Shown: positions 1 to 8,026 of the stretch, piece after piece
Layout of the letters: each line of letters starts with the position of its first letter
Position numbering within the stretch: the first letter of the stretch is position 1
DNA from: an uncultured Marvinbryantia sp.
GTDB taxonomy: Bacteria > Bacillota > Clostridia > Lachnospirales > Lachnospiraceae
NCBI GenBank assembly: GCA_934394985.1
Contig: CAKRRF010000003.1
Span: 55,593 to 119,592 of the forward strand
Direction of reading: 5' to 3'
Length of the DNA stretch: 64,000 nt
The notes under the pieces: generated by a model
What the model was told of the DNA's origin: nothing
The model's input: the letters and a program-made list of their open reading frames with translations, nothing else
The model's database searches: none
Position numbers and translations under genes: made by a program

Positions 1-597
1 CAAATGGCGAAACAGGTTCACAATCTGTGCCTGTATCGATACGTCCAGGGAAGCAATCGGTTCATCTGCCACCAGAAATTCCGGCTCCATGCTTAAGGAT
101 CTGGCAATCGCTACACGCTGACGCTGTCCTCCTGACAATTCGGAAGGATAACGATCCAGAAAACTTTCATCCAGTCCTACATATTCCATCTGAAATGCCG
201 CTTCTTTCCTCAGACTTCCTCTTATCGGAGTGATATGCTGAATTTTCAGAGGCTCTGTTATGATATCTGCCACTTTCATTTTCTGATTCAGGCTGGATGC
301 AGAATCCTGAAAAATCATCTGGCGTCTGGTCTGCAGCATTTTCTTGTTTTTTCGTGCTTCTTTCTTATCACAGACATTTACATCTTTATACCAGATTTCT
401 CCTTTTGTCGGCTGGTAAATATCCATAAGACATCTGGCTACCGTAGATTTTCCGGAACCGGATTCTCCTACCAGTCCGAAAATTTCTCCTTTATAAATCT
501 GAAAAGAGACATCATCCACTGCACGTACTTTGATCTTTTTCGTCAGTTGAAACATATGGGTGAGATGTCTGACATCTATAAGTACTTCATTTTTCAA
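1..597 (-). CDS. oppF: Peptide/nickel ABC transporter ATP-binding protein, OppF/DppF type (3' part missing)
   Basis: Second ATPase of the oligopeptide/nickel-type importer; it would hydrolyse ATP on the cytoplasmic face to drive uptake. About 199 residues are inside the window. Walker A GESGSGKS lies at residues 44-51, the ABC signature LSGGQRQR near 150 and Walker B (FLVADEP, then SLD) near 170. The window edge cuts the gene before the C-terminal domain. The start is a TTG at 597-595 that overlaps the TGA of oppD in the arrangement TTGA, preceded by a G-rich stretch, so the two ATPases are probably translationally coupled. No ATG in this frame fits better. Permease genes are not in the window and may lie beyond the edge. 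Substrate cannot be read from the ATPase. Confidence 0.88.
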   Translation of the reverse strand, partial: MKNEVLIDVRHLTHMFQLTKKIKVRAVDDVSFQIYKGEIFGLVGESGSGKSTVARCLMDIYQPTKGEIWYKDVNVCDKKEARKNKKMLQTRRQMIFQDSASSLNQKMKVADIITEPLKIQHITPIRGSLRKEAAFQMEYVGLDESFLDRYPSELSGGQRQRVAIARSLSMEPEFLVADEPIASLDVSIQAQIVNLFRHL

Positions 598-1604
598 AGC
601 TTTCGTCCCCCTATTGGAGTTTCTATCTGAGGCGCCCTCGGATCCAGCAGCCAGGTAGCCGCATAATGGGTATCTGTGATCTGGAACATAGGCGGCATTT
701 CCTCATAATCAATATTTAAGGCATACTCATTCCTGCTGGCATATGCATCACCTTTTGGTGGATGGATCAAGGTCGGTGGCATTCCCGGAATGGTATACAG
801 ACTTTCTTTTCCTTTTGCAAAAGCCGGCAGAGACTTCATCAGTCCCCAGGTATATGGATGCCTTGGATCATAATATACTTCTTCCGCGGTTCCGATCTCT
901 ACGATTTTTCCCGCATACATCACAGCAACCCTGTCTGCTACCCTGGCTACTACGCCCAGATCATGGGATACCAGTATGGTCGCTGTCCCCAGCTTCCTTT
1001 GTATTTCCCGCAGAAGATCCAGAATCTGTGCCTGTATCGTCACATCCAACGCTGTTGTCGGCTCATCGGCAAACAGGATATCCGGATCTGCCGCCAGCGC
1101 AATTGCCATGACACATCTTTGGCGCATTCCACCGGAAAACTGCCACGGATACTGATGATATCGTTCTTTTGGATGAGAGATTCCCACCAGTTCCATAAGC
1201 TCCAGTACTTTCTGATACACTTCGTCTCTGGTGTATGTTTTATGATGAACCAGTACGGCTTCTGCGATCTGTTTTCCGATTTTTATGGTCGGATTTAATG
1301 CCGTCAGTGGATCCTGAAAGATCATGGAAAAGACCTTTCCTCTTAGATTCTGCATTTCTTTTTCCCGGCTGCATGTGATGTCCTGTCCGCAGACACTTAT
1401 GCTTCCGTTTTTGATTCTGGCACTTGGCGGAAGCAGCTTCATGATGCTTTTACACAGCATGCTTTTTCCACATCCTGATTCTCCCACAATCGCCAGTACT
1501 TCTCCTTTTTGTAAAGAAAAAGACACATCCCTTACTGCCTGCACTTCTCCGGCAGGACTGTCAATACTGACGGAAAGATTTTTTACTTCTAATAATTGTT
1601 CCAT
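594..1604 (-). CDS. oppD: Peptide/nickel ABC transporter ATP-binding protein, OppD/DppD type
   Basis: First ATPase of the importer, 336 residues. Walker A GESGCGKS is at residues 41-48, the signature SGGMRQR near 155 and Walker B ILFADEP with TALD near 175. The C-terminal extension typical of OppD proteins begins near 270 (IPGMPPTLIHPPKG), but the cysteines usual in that tail are absent, as in a subset of Clostridia transporters. I chose the ATG at 1604 (MEQLLEV) because AGGAT sits a few bases before it; a longer frame reaching 1640 has no ribosome site and adds a basic stretch foreign to the family. It lies 65 bases after the binding-protein gene and overlaps oppF. Confidence 0.9.
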   Translation of the reverse strand: MEQLLEVKNLSVSIDSPAGEVQAVRDVSFSLQKGEVLAIVGESGCGKSMLCKSIMKLLPPSARIKNGSISVCGQDITCSREKEMQNLRGKVFSMIFQDPLTALNPTIKIGKQIAEAVLVHHKTYTRDEVYQKVLELMELVGISHPKERYHQYPWQFSGGMRQRCVMAIALAADPDILFADEPTTALDVTIQAQILDLLREIQRKLGTATILVSHDLGVVARVADRVAVMYAGKIVEIGTAEEVYYDPRHPYTWGLMKSLPAFAKGKESLYTIPGMPPTLIHPPKGDAYASRNEYALNIDYEEMPPMFQITDTHYAATWLLDPRAPQIETPIGGRKL

Positions 1605-1669
1605 TTCTATCCTTTTTCTGATCGTGCGAAAAAGGGGCACAATCTGTGCCCCTTCACACTTTCTGGTTA

Positions 1670-3211
1670 TTATTCTTCAATTGTCCAGTCTGCAACATTC
1701 CAGAAAATACCAACTCCGTGATGACCCATAATAGTATCCGGATCAATTCCGTGAATGTCACTGTCTGCTACATAGTTGGCATCAATATAGCAGATAAATG
1801 CGTAAGCCGGATCATTTGCCAGTTCTACCTGGAACTTGTCATAAGCTTCTGTTCTGACTTCCGGATCGCTGGACTCTCTGGCTTCTGTCAGATATTCATC
1901 TACCTTTTCATTGGAATAGCTGGAGTAGTTTGCTCCCTTATCTGTACCAAATACTTTGTAGGTATGATCATCCGCATCAAATGGACTTCCCCATCCAATC
2001 AGGAATGCCATCTGTCCTGCCCAGTCTGTCTGTGCCGGAATCTCAACTGTTACGTCCATGCCGATTTCTTTCAGTTCCTGTGCTGCGATCTGTGCCATAT
2101 CGATACGCACCTGATCTCCTGAACTTACACTGATGACAAAGCCGACTTTTTCTCCATCGCGGTAATAGAAACCGTCATCTCCCATTTCACATCCGGCAGC
2201 TTCCAGTACTTCTTTTGCCTTTTCCGGATTGTAGTCATAATGTTCTACGTCTTCATTGTTATAAATATTTCTCTGAAGCGGTCCGTAAGCTTCCATTCCC
2301 TGTCCTAACAGCACTGCATCGATGATAGCCTGACGATCCAGTCCATAACATACTGCCGGGATCAGATCTCTGTTTTTCTGCCAGTATTCATTTCCAAAGT
2401 TGAACATGATTCCACGATAATCAGCTGTCTTCATATCATAGCAGGTATATGCATCATCATCCACAAATGTAGCGGCATCCTTTGGAGTCAGCAGTGCCAG
2501 ATCCAGTTCCTGGGATTTCAGCTGTAATGCTTTCGCATTATCATCCGGAACTACTTTAAATACAATGGTATCAATGTTTGGTTCACCCTTGAAGTAATCT
2601 TCATTTTTGGTCAGGGTAATTGCCTGTCCCTCTTCCCAGGATTCCAGTTTGTATGGGCCTGTTCCAACTGGATTACGGAAGAAATCAGAAGTCTGCATAT
2701 CTTCGCCTTCCAGCAGATGCTTTGGAAGTACTGCCATTGTCATATAATCCAAAAATGCTACGTTCGGAGCATCCAGTTTAAATGCAATGGTATGATCATC
2801 GATCACTGTAATTTCCTGAATATCTTCATAGTTTGGTGCATTTTCAGAACCGTTTTCCGGATCCATAATTGCTTCGATGGTGAACTTCACGTCTTCTGCT
2901 GTCACAGGTTCTCCATCCTGCCACTTTGCATCTTCTACCATATGAAATGTGTAAGTATTTGTGTCTTCATCAAATTCCCAGCTTTCAGCCAGTGCCGGAA
3001 CTACCTGGTTATCTCCATCATGTCCGGTCAGTCCGTTAAAAATCAGAATATTAATCTCACCATGTTCATCCATTGCAGGATTGATTCTGGTGTAATCACC
3101 ACTACCGTAAACCAGTGTTTCGCCTTCCGCAGATACCGTCATTGCAGCTCCTGCACAGACCAGTGATAAGGCCATAAATAATCCCGCTATTTTAAGCATT
3201 CTCTTTTTCAT
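1670..3211 (-). CDS. Extracellular solute-binding protein, family 5 (peptide/nickel type)
   Basis: Substrate receptor of the adjacent importer, 513 residues, the usual size of SBP_bac_5 proteins. A signal peptide of about 30 residues ends in TVSA before EGETLVYG. The mature part shows family 5 features: LAESWEFDEDTNTYTF, a WQDGEPVTAEDVKF segment and VGTGPYKLESW. The cysteine in the signal region (SLVCAG) does not fit a lipobox, because V precedes it, so lipid anchoring is doubtful (see findings). The ATG at 3211 has GGGGGA upstream; an upstream ATG at 3229 lacks a site. Close homologues are annotated for peptides or nickel, and I cannot decide between them. Transcription runs into oppD and oppF. 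Confidence 0.88.
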   Translation of the reverse strand: MKKRMLKIAGLFMALSLVCAGAAMTVSAEGETLVYGSGDYTRINPAMDEHGEINILIFNGLTGHDGDNQVVPALAESWEFDEDTNTYTFHMVEDAKWQDGEPVTAEDVKFTIEAIMDPENGSENAPNYEDIQEITVIDDHTIAFKLDAPNVAFLDYMTMAVLPKHLLEGEDMQTSDFFRNPVGTGPYKLESWEEGQAITLTKNEDYFKGEPNIDTIVFKVVPDDNAKALQLKSQELDLALLTPKDAATFVDDDAYTCYDMKTADYRGIMFNFGNEYWQKNRDLIPAVCYGLDRQAIIDAVLLGQGMEAYGPLQRNIYNNEDVEHYDYNPEKAKEVLEAAGCEMGDDGFYYRDGEKVGFVISVSSGDQVRIDMAQIAAQELKEIGMDVTVEIPAQTDWAGQMAFLIGWGSPFDADDHTYKVFGTDKGANYSSYSNEKVDEYLTEARESSDPEVRTEAYDKFQVELANDPAYAFICYIDANYVADSDIHGIDPDTIMGHHGVGIFWNVADWTIEE

Positions 3212-3254
3212 TTCTTGTTTCCCCCGCATATTTTTAATTCGTTACGTAAGGACT

Positions 3255-3283
3255 ATCATACCAGACAAGCCCATTGTCCGTAA
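3255..3283 (-). promoter_or_regulatory. Candidate promoter for the ABC transporter operon
   Basis: On the minus strand a -10 TATGAT (3255-3260) lies 17 bases from a weak -35 TTACGG (3278-3283). This is about 45 bases before the binding-protein start. The spacing is ideal but the -35 is poor, so this is only a candidate. Confidence 0.4.
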
Positions 3284-3461
3284 GCCCCATAGGGGGATAT
3301 CTGACCATTCCGTTTTTCACTACTATTATTCCTTTTTGGAATATCTGGAAAGTTCTTGCTTTCAGGGTCTACTTCCTGCTTTTGCCGATTCTTTACCACG
3401 GATTCCACTTGATTCTTCTTTTCCGGGGTAGCGATGATGTACCACCGCCTCAACAAGCTTA
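3284..3461. other. Intergenic stretch between divergent operons
   Basis: Together with the promoter and operator entries this fills the 355 bases between the binding-protein gene and sdpR. I see no convincing gene. A TTG-started minus-strand frame (3256-3456) is open but has no ribosome binding site. No further repeats beyond the sdpR operators were found. Confidence 0.5.
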
Positions 3462-3485
3462 GTATTTAGATTTTTTTCTAAATAC
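3462..3485. promoter_or_regulatory. SdpR-type operator 1 (upstream palindrome)
   Basis: Perfect inverted repeat GTATTTAGA-N6-TCTAAATAC with a T6 centre. It ends four bases before the -35 box of the sdpR promoter. Flanking CAACAA (3451-3456) and TTGTTG (3486-3491) extend the dyad after a short asymmetry. The same half-sites recur in operator 2, which argues for one dimeric repressor, most simply the ArsR-type protein encoded just downstream. That last step is inference. Confidence 0.75.
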
Positions 3486-3488
3486 TTG

Positions 3489-3517
3489 TTGACTTCCTGG
3501 TATTTTCATCATATACT
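3489..3517 (+). promoter_or_regulatory. Promoter of sdpR-sdpI
   Basis: TTGACT (3489-3494) and TATACT (3512-3517) with a 17-base spacer, a strong vegetative-type promoter. It is bracketed on both sides by the two matching palindromes, so bound repressor would cover both the -35 edge and the start site. Confidence 0.85.
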
Positions 3518-3541
3518 GTATTTAGAAACTTTTCTAAATAC
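3518..3541. promoter_or_regulatory. SdpR-type operator 2 (over the start site)
   Basis: Perfect inverted repeat with 11-base arms, GTATTTAGAAA and TTTCTAAATAC, around CT. It begins directly after the -10 box and covers the expected transcription start. Centre-to-centre distance from operator 1 is 56 bases. Confidence 0.8.
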
Positions 3542-3566
3542 ACCAAAACAAGAAAGGAGGAATGCT

Positions 3567-3860
3567 ATGGCTTTTGCAGATACTTTTAAGGCTCTGTCCG
3601 ATCCGGTACGGCGTGAGATCCTACTGCTTCTTAAGCATGGGAAGCTATCCGCCGGAGAAATCGGCAGCCACTTTGATATGACAGGAGCTACTGTTTCCTA
3701 TCATTTGAAAATATTAAAAAAAGCTGATTTGATCTGGGAAACAAAAGTGAAAAATTTTATTTATTATGAACTCAATACTTCCGTTGTAGATGAACTTCTT
3801 CTGTGGCTGAAGGATCTGAAAGGAGATAACTCTTATGATAAAAATGATAAAACCTTATAA
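3567..3860 (+). CDS. sdpR: ArsR-family transcriptional repressor, SdpR-like
   Basis: A 97-residue winged-helix DNA-binding protein. The N-terminus (FADTFKALSDPVRREIL) and the recognition region (GATVSYHLKILKKADLI) are typical of ArsR proteins of the SdpR group, which repress their own operon. No metal-binding CxC pair is present. The ATG at 3567 follows AAAGGAGG with ideal spacing; a longer frame from 3486 would run through the promoter and operator and is rejected. The gene overlaps sdpI by 26 bases. In Bacillus, SdpI bound to its toxin holds SdpR at the membrane and so relieves repression; the same logic is likely here but is inferred. Confidence 0.88.
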   Translation: MAFADTFKALSDPVRREILLLLKHGKLSAGEIGSHFDMTGATVSYHLKILKKADLIWETKVKNFIYYELNTSVVDELLLWLKDLKGDNSYDKNDKTL

Positions 3861-4476
3861 ACGAACACTGCTAGCTACCAGTCTGCTTGCACTTTCTCCT
3901 GTTCTGGTGGGACTGCTCCTGTGGAATCGGCTTCCTGCACAGATTCCTACTCATTTCTCAGGGACAAATACACCAGATGACTGGAGCAGTAAGGCAACCG
4001 CAGTATTTGGAATGCCGCTTTTTCTGTTTGCTATGCAGTGGCTCTGCTTTCTGTGCACCAGTGCAGATCCAAAACGACAAAATATCAGTCCAAAGCTGAT
4101 TCGGGTACTGCTATGGTTTCTGGCCATTCTTTCTCCGACTGTTATCTGCTCCTGCTATGCTGTCGCCCTTGGTGTAAATATCAATATCGGCATGCTTGTC
4201 AATCTGCTCGTCGGTATTATTTTTCTGATTCTTGGCAATTATCTGCACAAAGTAAAACAGAACTACACCATCGGCATCCGCATTCCATGGGCATTAAACA
4301 GTGAAGAAAACTGGAACCGCACCCATCGCCTCAGTGCCTGGATCTTTATCCTTGGGGGCATCGTTATGATTGCCAATGCATTTCTCCTCTCCGAGGCACT
4401 CCTGTTTTTTGTAATTTTCGCACTGCTTTTCATACCATGCGGATATTCTTTTCTGTTATACAAAAAAGGGATCTGA
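3835..4476 (+). CDS. sdpI: SdpI-family membrane protein (toxin immunity / signal protein)
   Basis: 213-residue integral membrane protein with about six hydrophobic segments. The N-terminal part is the DUF1648 module (LPAQIPTHFSG...PDDW). The C-terminal part carries the SdpI signature NYTIGIRIPWAL followed by NWNRTHRLSAW. In Bacillus subtilis SdpI protects against the SdpC toxin and signals to SdpR. No toxin gene (sdpABC) is present in the window, so this is an orphan immunity or stress-sensing module here. AAGGAGAT precedes the ATG at 3835, inside the end of sdpR. A terminator follows at once, so the operon has two genes. Confidence 0.87.
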   Translation: MIKMIKPYKRTLLATSLLALSPVLVGLLLWNRLPAQIPTHFSGTNTPDDWSSKATAVFGMPLFLFAMQWLCFLCTSADPKRQNISPKLIRVLLWFLAILSPTVICSCYAVALGVNINIGMLVNLLVGIIFLILGNYLHKVKQNYTIGIRIPWALNSEENWNRTHRLSAWIFILGGIVMIANAFLLSEALLFFVIFALLFIPCGYSFLLYKKGI

Positions 4477-4481
4477 AAGAA

Positions 4482-4531
4482 AAAGACTTTATCGGCATCA
4501 GATTATCACATCTGGTCCTGATAAAGTCTTT
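4482..4531. terminator. Bidirectional terminator between sdpI and the rRNA methyltransferase gene
   Basis: Perfect 12-base arms AAAGACTTTATC and GATAAAGTCTTT, with an inner CAGAT/ATCTG pairing. T-rich tracts flank both ends, best on the minus strand (CTTTTTCTTTC). It lies between convergent genes. Confidence 0.85.
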
Positions 4532-4573
4532 GTTTCTAATTCCTGCTCCTTGCCCGGATGACATTCCTGTTTC

Positions 4574-5776
4574 TTACTTCTCATCCACCACCTGGAAAAT
4601 GTAGAACTTCAGATAATAGGACTCGTCTGCCGACCACAAAATCGGATGGTCTGCTGCCTGTGTACGGAATTCTACCTGGCGCAGGCGCTTATGGGCACTG
4701 ACTGCCGCCTGATGAATCACTTTGGTGAAGTTCTCATAGTCCATATAATGGGAACAGGAGCAGGTTGCCAGATAGCCGCCGTCTTTCACCAGTTTCATGC
4801 CACGGATGTTGATCTCCCGGTAGCCTTTCATGGCATTCTTGATGGTATTTTTTGCTTTGGTAAATGCCGGAGGATCCAGAATCACTACATCGTACTTCTC
4901 TCCTGCCACTTCCAGCTTCGGCAGTTCATCAAAGACATCCGCTGCCCGGAATTTTACCGTATCCTGCAGACCATTGCGAATGGCATTTTCTGTGGCCTGC
5001 TGTACTGCATATTCTGAAATATCCAGCCCGGTCACTTCTCTCGCTCCTGCAATTCCTGCATTTAAAGCAAAGGTTCCCATATGAGTAAAGCAGTCCAGCA
5101 CTCGTTTTTCTTTACAAATACGCTGAATAGCCAGTCGGTTGTATTTCTGATCCAGGAAAAATCCGGTCTTCTGTCCATCTTTGACATCTACCAGATATTT
5201 TACTCCGTTTTCCACAATCTCCACATTGGTATCAAACTCCGGTCCGATAAATGCTTTCACCGGCTGCATGCCCTCTTTTTTCCGCTCTTTGGCATCACTG
5301 CGCTCATAGACGCCACGAATCTCAATACCATCTTCTGCCAGAACTTCTTTCAGAAGACTCACGATCGTTTCCTTCATCTGCTCCATGCCAAGTGCCAGAC
5401 ACTGCACCACCAGTACTGTTTCGTATTTATCTACTACCAGCCCCGGAAGAAAATCTGCCTCTCCGAAGATCAGCCGACAGCTGGATGTATCTACGGTATT
5501 CTTACGATATTCCCATGCATTTTTTACCCGCATACGCAGAAATGCTTCATCAATCTCCTGATCCGCCTTTCTGGTCATCATCCGGATGCGGATCTTTGAA
5601 TTCTGATTGATAAATCCACGCCCCATCGGGTAACCGTCAAAATCATGCACCAGCACAATATCTCCGTTTTTAAAGCTTCCTGTAATCGTGGCAATCTCAT
5701 TATCATAAATCCAGAGACCTCCGGATTTAATGGTGCGTCCTTCTCCTTTTTTAAGGGTTACAATTGTATGATTCAT
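4574..5776 (-). CDS. Class I SAM-dependent rRNA methyltransferase, RlmI-like (23S m5C)
   Basis: 400 residues, the size of RlmI/YwbD proteins that methylate a 23S rRNA cytosine. An N-terminal PUA-like domain (KKGEGRTIKSGGLWIYDNEI) precedes a Rossmann methyltransferase. SAM loop: VLDCFTHMGTFALNAG, near residues 230-245. Motif IV is DPPAF near 300, and the cysteine-bearing motif ATCSCSHYM lies near 335. The start at 5776 has TAGGAG at good spacing. It begins ten bases after the HD-domain gene, so the two are cotranscribed. The exact modified base is assigned from the family only. Confidence 0.85.
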   Translation of the reverse strand: MNHTIVTLKKGEGRTIKSGGLWIYDNEIATITGSFKNGDIVLVHDFDGYPMGRGFINQNSKIRIRMMTRKADQEIDEAFLRMRVKNAWEYRKNTVDTSSCRLIFGEADFLPGLVVDKYETVLVVQCLALGMEQMKETIVSLLKEVLAEDGIEIRGVYERSDAKERKKEGMQPVKAFIGPEFDTNVEIVENGVKYLVDVKDGQKTGFFLDQKYNRLAIQRICKEKRVLDCFTHMGTFALNAGIAGAREVTGLDISEYAVQQATENAIRNGLQDTVKFRAADVFDELPKLEVAGEKYDVVILDPPAFTKAKNTIKNAMKGYREINIRGMKLVKDGGYLATCSCSHYMDYENFTKVIHQAAVSAHKRLRQVEFRTQAADHPILWSADESYYLKFYIFQVVDEK

Positions 5777-5785
5777 GCTTTTCTC

Positions 5786-6256
5786 CTACCTTCTTCGAAT
5801 AGTCTCTTCCAGTGCACTCAGCTTGTCTGCCAAACAGACCAGCGCACTTTCTTTATATTTAGGCGGCTTCAGATTCAGTGGAAACATATGCTTCTGAATC
5901 ACATCCTGTTCGATCTCTCCCAGCTGAAAATCTCTTCTTGCATTCTTCAATGCTGTTCCCGCATGGGAAAATCCATGCCACTTATGGCTGTCATCCTTTT
6001 CATGCCAGTCATAAAGAAAATAATCATGAAGCAGGGCTCCCCGCATCATTGCATCGCGGTTTACTTTTACCCGCAATAACTCTGCCAGGAACAAACTCAG
6101 TACCGCCACTCTCACAGAATGTGAATATACCGATACCTTTCCATGCTGCAAAAATTTTTTCTCTTTCTGCATATTATCTGACTTCAGAATATCGGCACCT
6201 TTACTGTGTACTATCGCATCCAGATGTTCCCGTCTTGCCTTCCAGTGTTTTAACAT
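5786..6256 (-). CDS. HD-domain phosphohydrolase, small
   Basis: 156-residue soluble protein. Metal-binding residues of the HD fold are visible: H46 in SHSVRVA, H77-D78 in LLHDYF, further histidines in HKWHGFSHAG near 90, and an aspartate in CLADKL near 142. Family members cleave phosphate esters, often nucleotides, but the substrate is unknown. It sits between an unrecognised membrane protein gene and the RlmI-like gene, with gaps of 10 to 16 bases, so it belongs to that operon. The neighbours do not point to a substrate. Confidence 0.8.
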   Translation of the reverse strand: MLKHWKARREHLDAIVHSKGADILKSDNMQKEKKFLQHGKVSVYSHSVRVAVLSLFLAELLRVKVNRDAMMRGALLHDYFLYDWHEKDDSHKWHGFSHAGTALKNARRDFQLGEIEQDVIQKHMFPLNLKPPKYKESALVCLADKLSALEETIRRR

Positions 6257-6271
6257 ATGACACTTCCTTTT

Positions 6272-7957
6272 TTACTTGCTTTTTATCTGATATACCTGCA
6301 GATAACCTGCCTCTTTTACAGGTACCGCTTCCACATTTTTCTGATAATACTCTCTGATATATTTTACGGTCAGATCAATTTTATTGTCCACCAGATAGAC
6401 ATGCTGCCGATCTGTCAGATCTCTGTACGGATTTTTTATTCCATATTCCGCCATTTTTTTCTGCCACAATGGATTTCCCATTTCCCATCCACCATACCAC
6501 ACCACGTTTTCAAATCTGCCTTCCGGCACTGCATCCAGAATTCCATACCCAGTATAAGAAATCGTTCCGATTTTTGCAAGATACAATCCCTCCGGATCTG
6601 TACTGACCGCTTCCAGAAAAGAATCTCTGATATAGTCTCTGTCCGCTTCGCCCTGCTCTGTCAGAACTCTCCAGTTCTCTTTCCAGGTACTCTGACTGGC
6701 AAGCGTCAGGCATCCCAGTGCAATCAGCGCACTTTTCTGAGAAATTTTACATTTTCTGTTATCACAAAACCAGAGTACCGCCATGGAGATTGCAAACCAC
6801 AGACCGACTTCTACCCGGTTTTCCAGATAACGTCCCTGATAATACAGATAAAAATCCATTGCTCCCATAGCGCAGATCTCATAACAGACCAGCAGCCAGA
6901 TCTTCTTGTCTTTTTTTCTCCAGAACAGCCACAGAAAAGCCAGCAAAAGAAATCCATAAAATACCGGTATCTTCAGATAGCCAATCGGAAACTCTGACCA
7001 GAAGTTTTTCACCAGTACCCTGCTCAACTGATTTCTCGGGCGCATCTCATCAACTGCTTTTAATGTCTCAAGCGTAAATACATCCGGATCATAAAAATTC
7101 AGTCCGTTTCGGAAGATTCGATAAGCTGTTTTGCTGATTCCCAGCTTCTGATATTCCTCTTTATGCTCCTTATAAGCCGCCATACTGTAATCAGTCAGAT
7201 TGCAGCGCAGATCATTGTACTTCATATATGCATCCCATTGGGGATCCGATGCGTAAATCTGATGATCCAGAACTTCTGCCCCAATCATCAGTGCTCCGGT
7301 CAGTCCGAATACCGAGAACAGCAGGAGCAGCTTCTTTTTCTGCTTTTCTTTCCATTCGGAAGATGTCAGCAGTACGTAAAATCCGATTCCCGCCAGCAGC
7401 ACACAACAGATTGCCGCCTCTTCAAATCGGTACAAAGAACCGACCAACGAAAGAAACATCCCCCATATCATTCCGCTTCTTTTTGTTTTTTCTTTTTCGA
7501 TCTCATAAAACAGCAGCAAAATCCCTGCTGTCAGCATCAGCCCTGCCGTCTTGGTATATTGCATTCTGATATAACACTCATATCCGAAATAGATCAGCAG
7601 GATCCCATTCACCAGCCAGGCCTGTGCTCTGCTCAGTTTCTGAAACCAGATCCATGTCACAGTCGTCAACGCTGAAAAGATCGCTGCGAACTGCAAAATC
7701 GCATACCAGGGAATAAGACCATGCCCAAGCTGATAAAACAGGCAGTATACGAGTCCAAGTAAATAGTTCTGGCAAATGACATGCGGATCGTGAAGCCCCC
7801 AGGCTCCGTTTACAATCATCGAAATACTGATATCATCATTTGTCTCAAATGCCGGTCGAAGCAACAACAGCATACCAGCCAGCACTGCTAAATTTAAAAG
7901 ACAGGAAAACCAGACTTTTCCGGCCTTCCCGTCTAACCAATTCCTTACATTTTTCAT
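6272..7957 (-). CDS. Multi-pass membrane protein of unknown function, possibly GT-C glycosyltransferase-like
   Basis: 561 residues with roughly ten to twelve hydrophobic segments and a soluble C-terminal part of about 150 residues. I do not recognise the family. After the first membrane segment comes an acidic FETNDDISIS loop, which resembles the first extracytoplasmic acidic loop of GT-C glycosyltransferases. That, with the overall topology, suggests a lipid-linked-sugar transferase or surface-polymer protein, but this is inference. GGAGA lies upstream of the ATG at 7957. Its promoter overlaps the stop codon of the GGDEF gene, and it heads the operon with the HD and RlmI-like genes. Confidence 0.7.
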   Translation of the reverse strand: MKNVRNWLDGKAGKVWFSCLLNLAVLAGMLLLLRPAFETNDDISISMIVNGAWGLHDPHVICQNYLLGLVYCLFYQLGHGLIPWYAILQFAAIFSALTTVTWIWFQKLSRAQAWLVNGILLIYFGYECYIRMQYTKTAGLMLTAGILLLFYEIEKEKTKRSGMIWGMFLSLVGSLYRFEEAAICCVLLAGIGFYVLLTSSEWKEKQKKKLLLLFSVFGLTGALMIGAEVLDHQIYASDPQWDAYMKYNDLRCNLTDYSMAAYKEHKEEYQKLGISKTAYRIFRNGLNFYDPDVFTLETLKAVDEMRPRNQLSRVLVKNFWSEFPIGYLKIPVFYGFLLLAFLWLFWRKKDKKIWLLVCYEICAMGAMDFYLYYQGRYLENRVEVGLWFAISMAVLWFCDNRKCKISQKSALIALGCLTLASQSTWKENWRVLTEQGEADRDYIRDSFLEAVSTDPEGLYLAKIGTISYTGYGILDAVPEGRFENVVWYGGWEMGNPLWQKKMAEYGIKNPYRDLTDRQHVYLVDNKIDLTVKYIREYYQKNVEAVPVKEAGYLQVYQIKSK

Positions 7958-7997
7958 TCCAGGCTCTCCGTCTCATACAATATTTTCTCGCCTATTT

Positions 7998-8026
7998 ATC
8001 ATACCTGTTTTATGGACGGATTACAA
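7998..8026 (-). promoter_or_regulatory. Promoter of the membrane protein-HD-RlmI operon
   Basis: TTGTAA (8021-8026), 17 bases, TATGAT (7998-8003) on the minus strand. The -35 hexamer contains the TAA stop codon of the upstream GGDEF gene, so the two transcription units abut. Confidence 0.7.

Noticed and set aside
3256..3456. Minus-strand frame of 66 residues starting MLRRWYIIAT, faintly like the start of NusG-type proteins
   Set aside because: It starts with TTG, has no ribosome site, overlaps the predicted transporter promoter, and only a WY pair recalls NusG.
6257..6997. Plus-strand frame of 246 residues
   Set aside because: Opposite the membrane protein gene; no ribosome site and no recognisable pattern.
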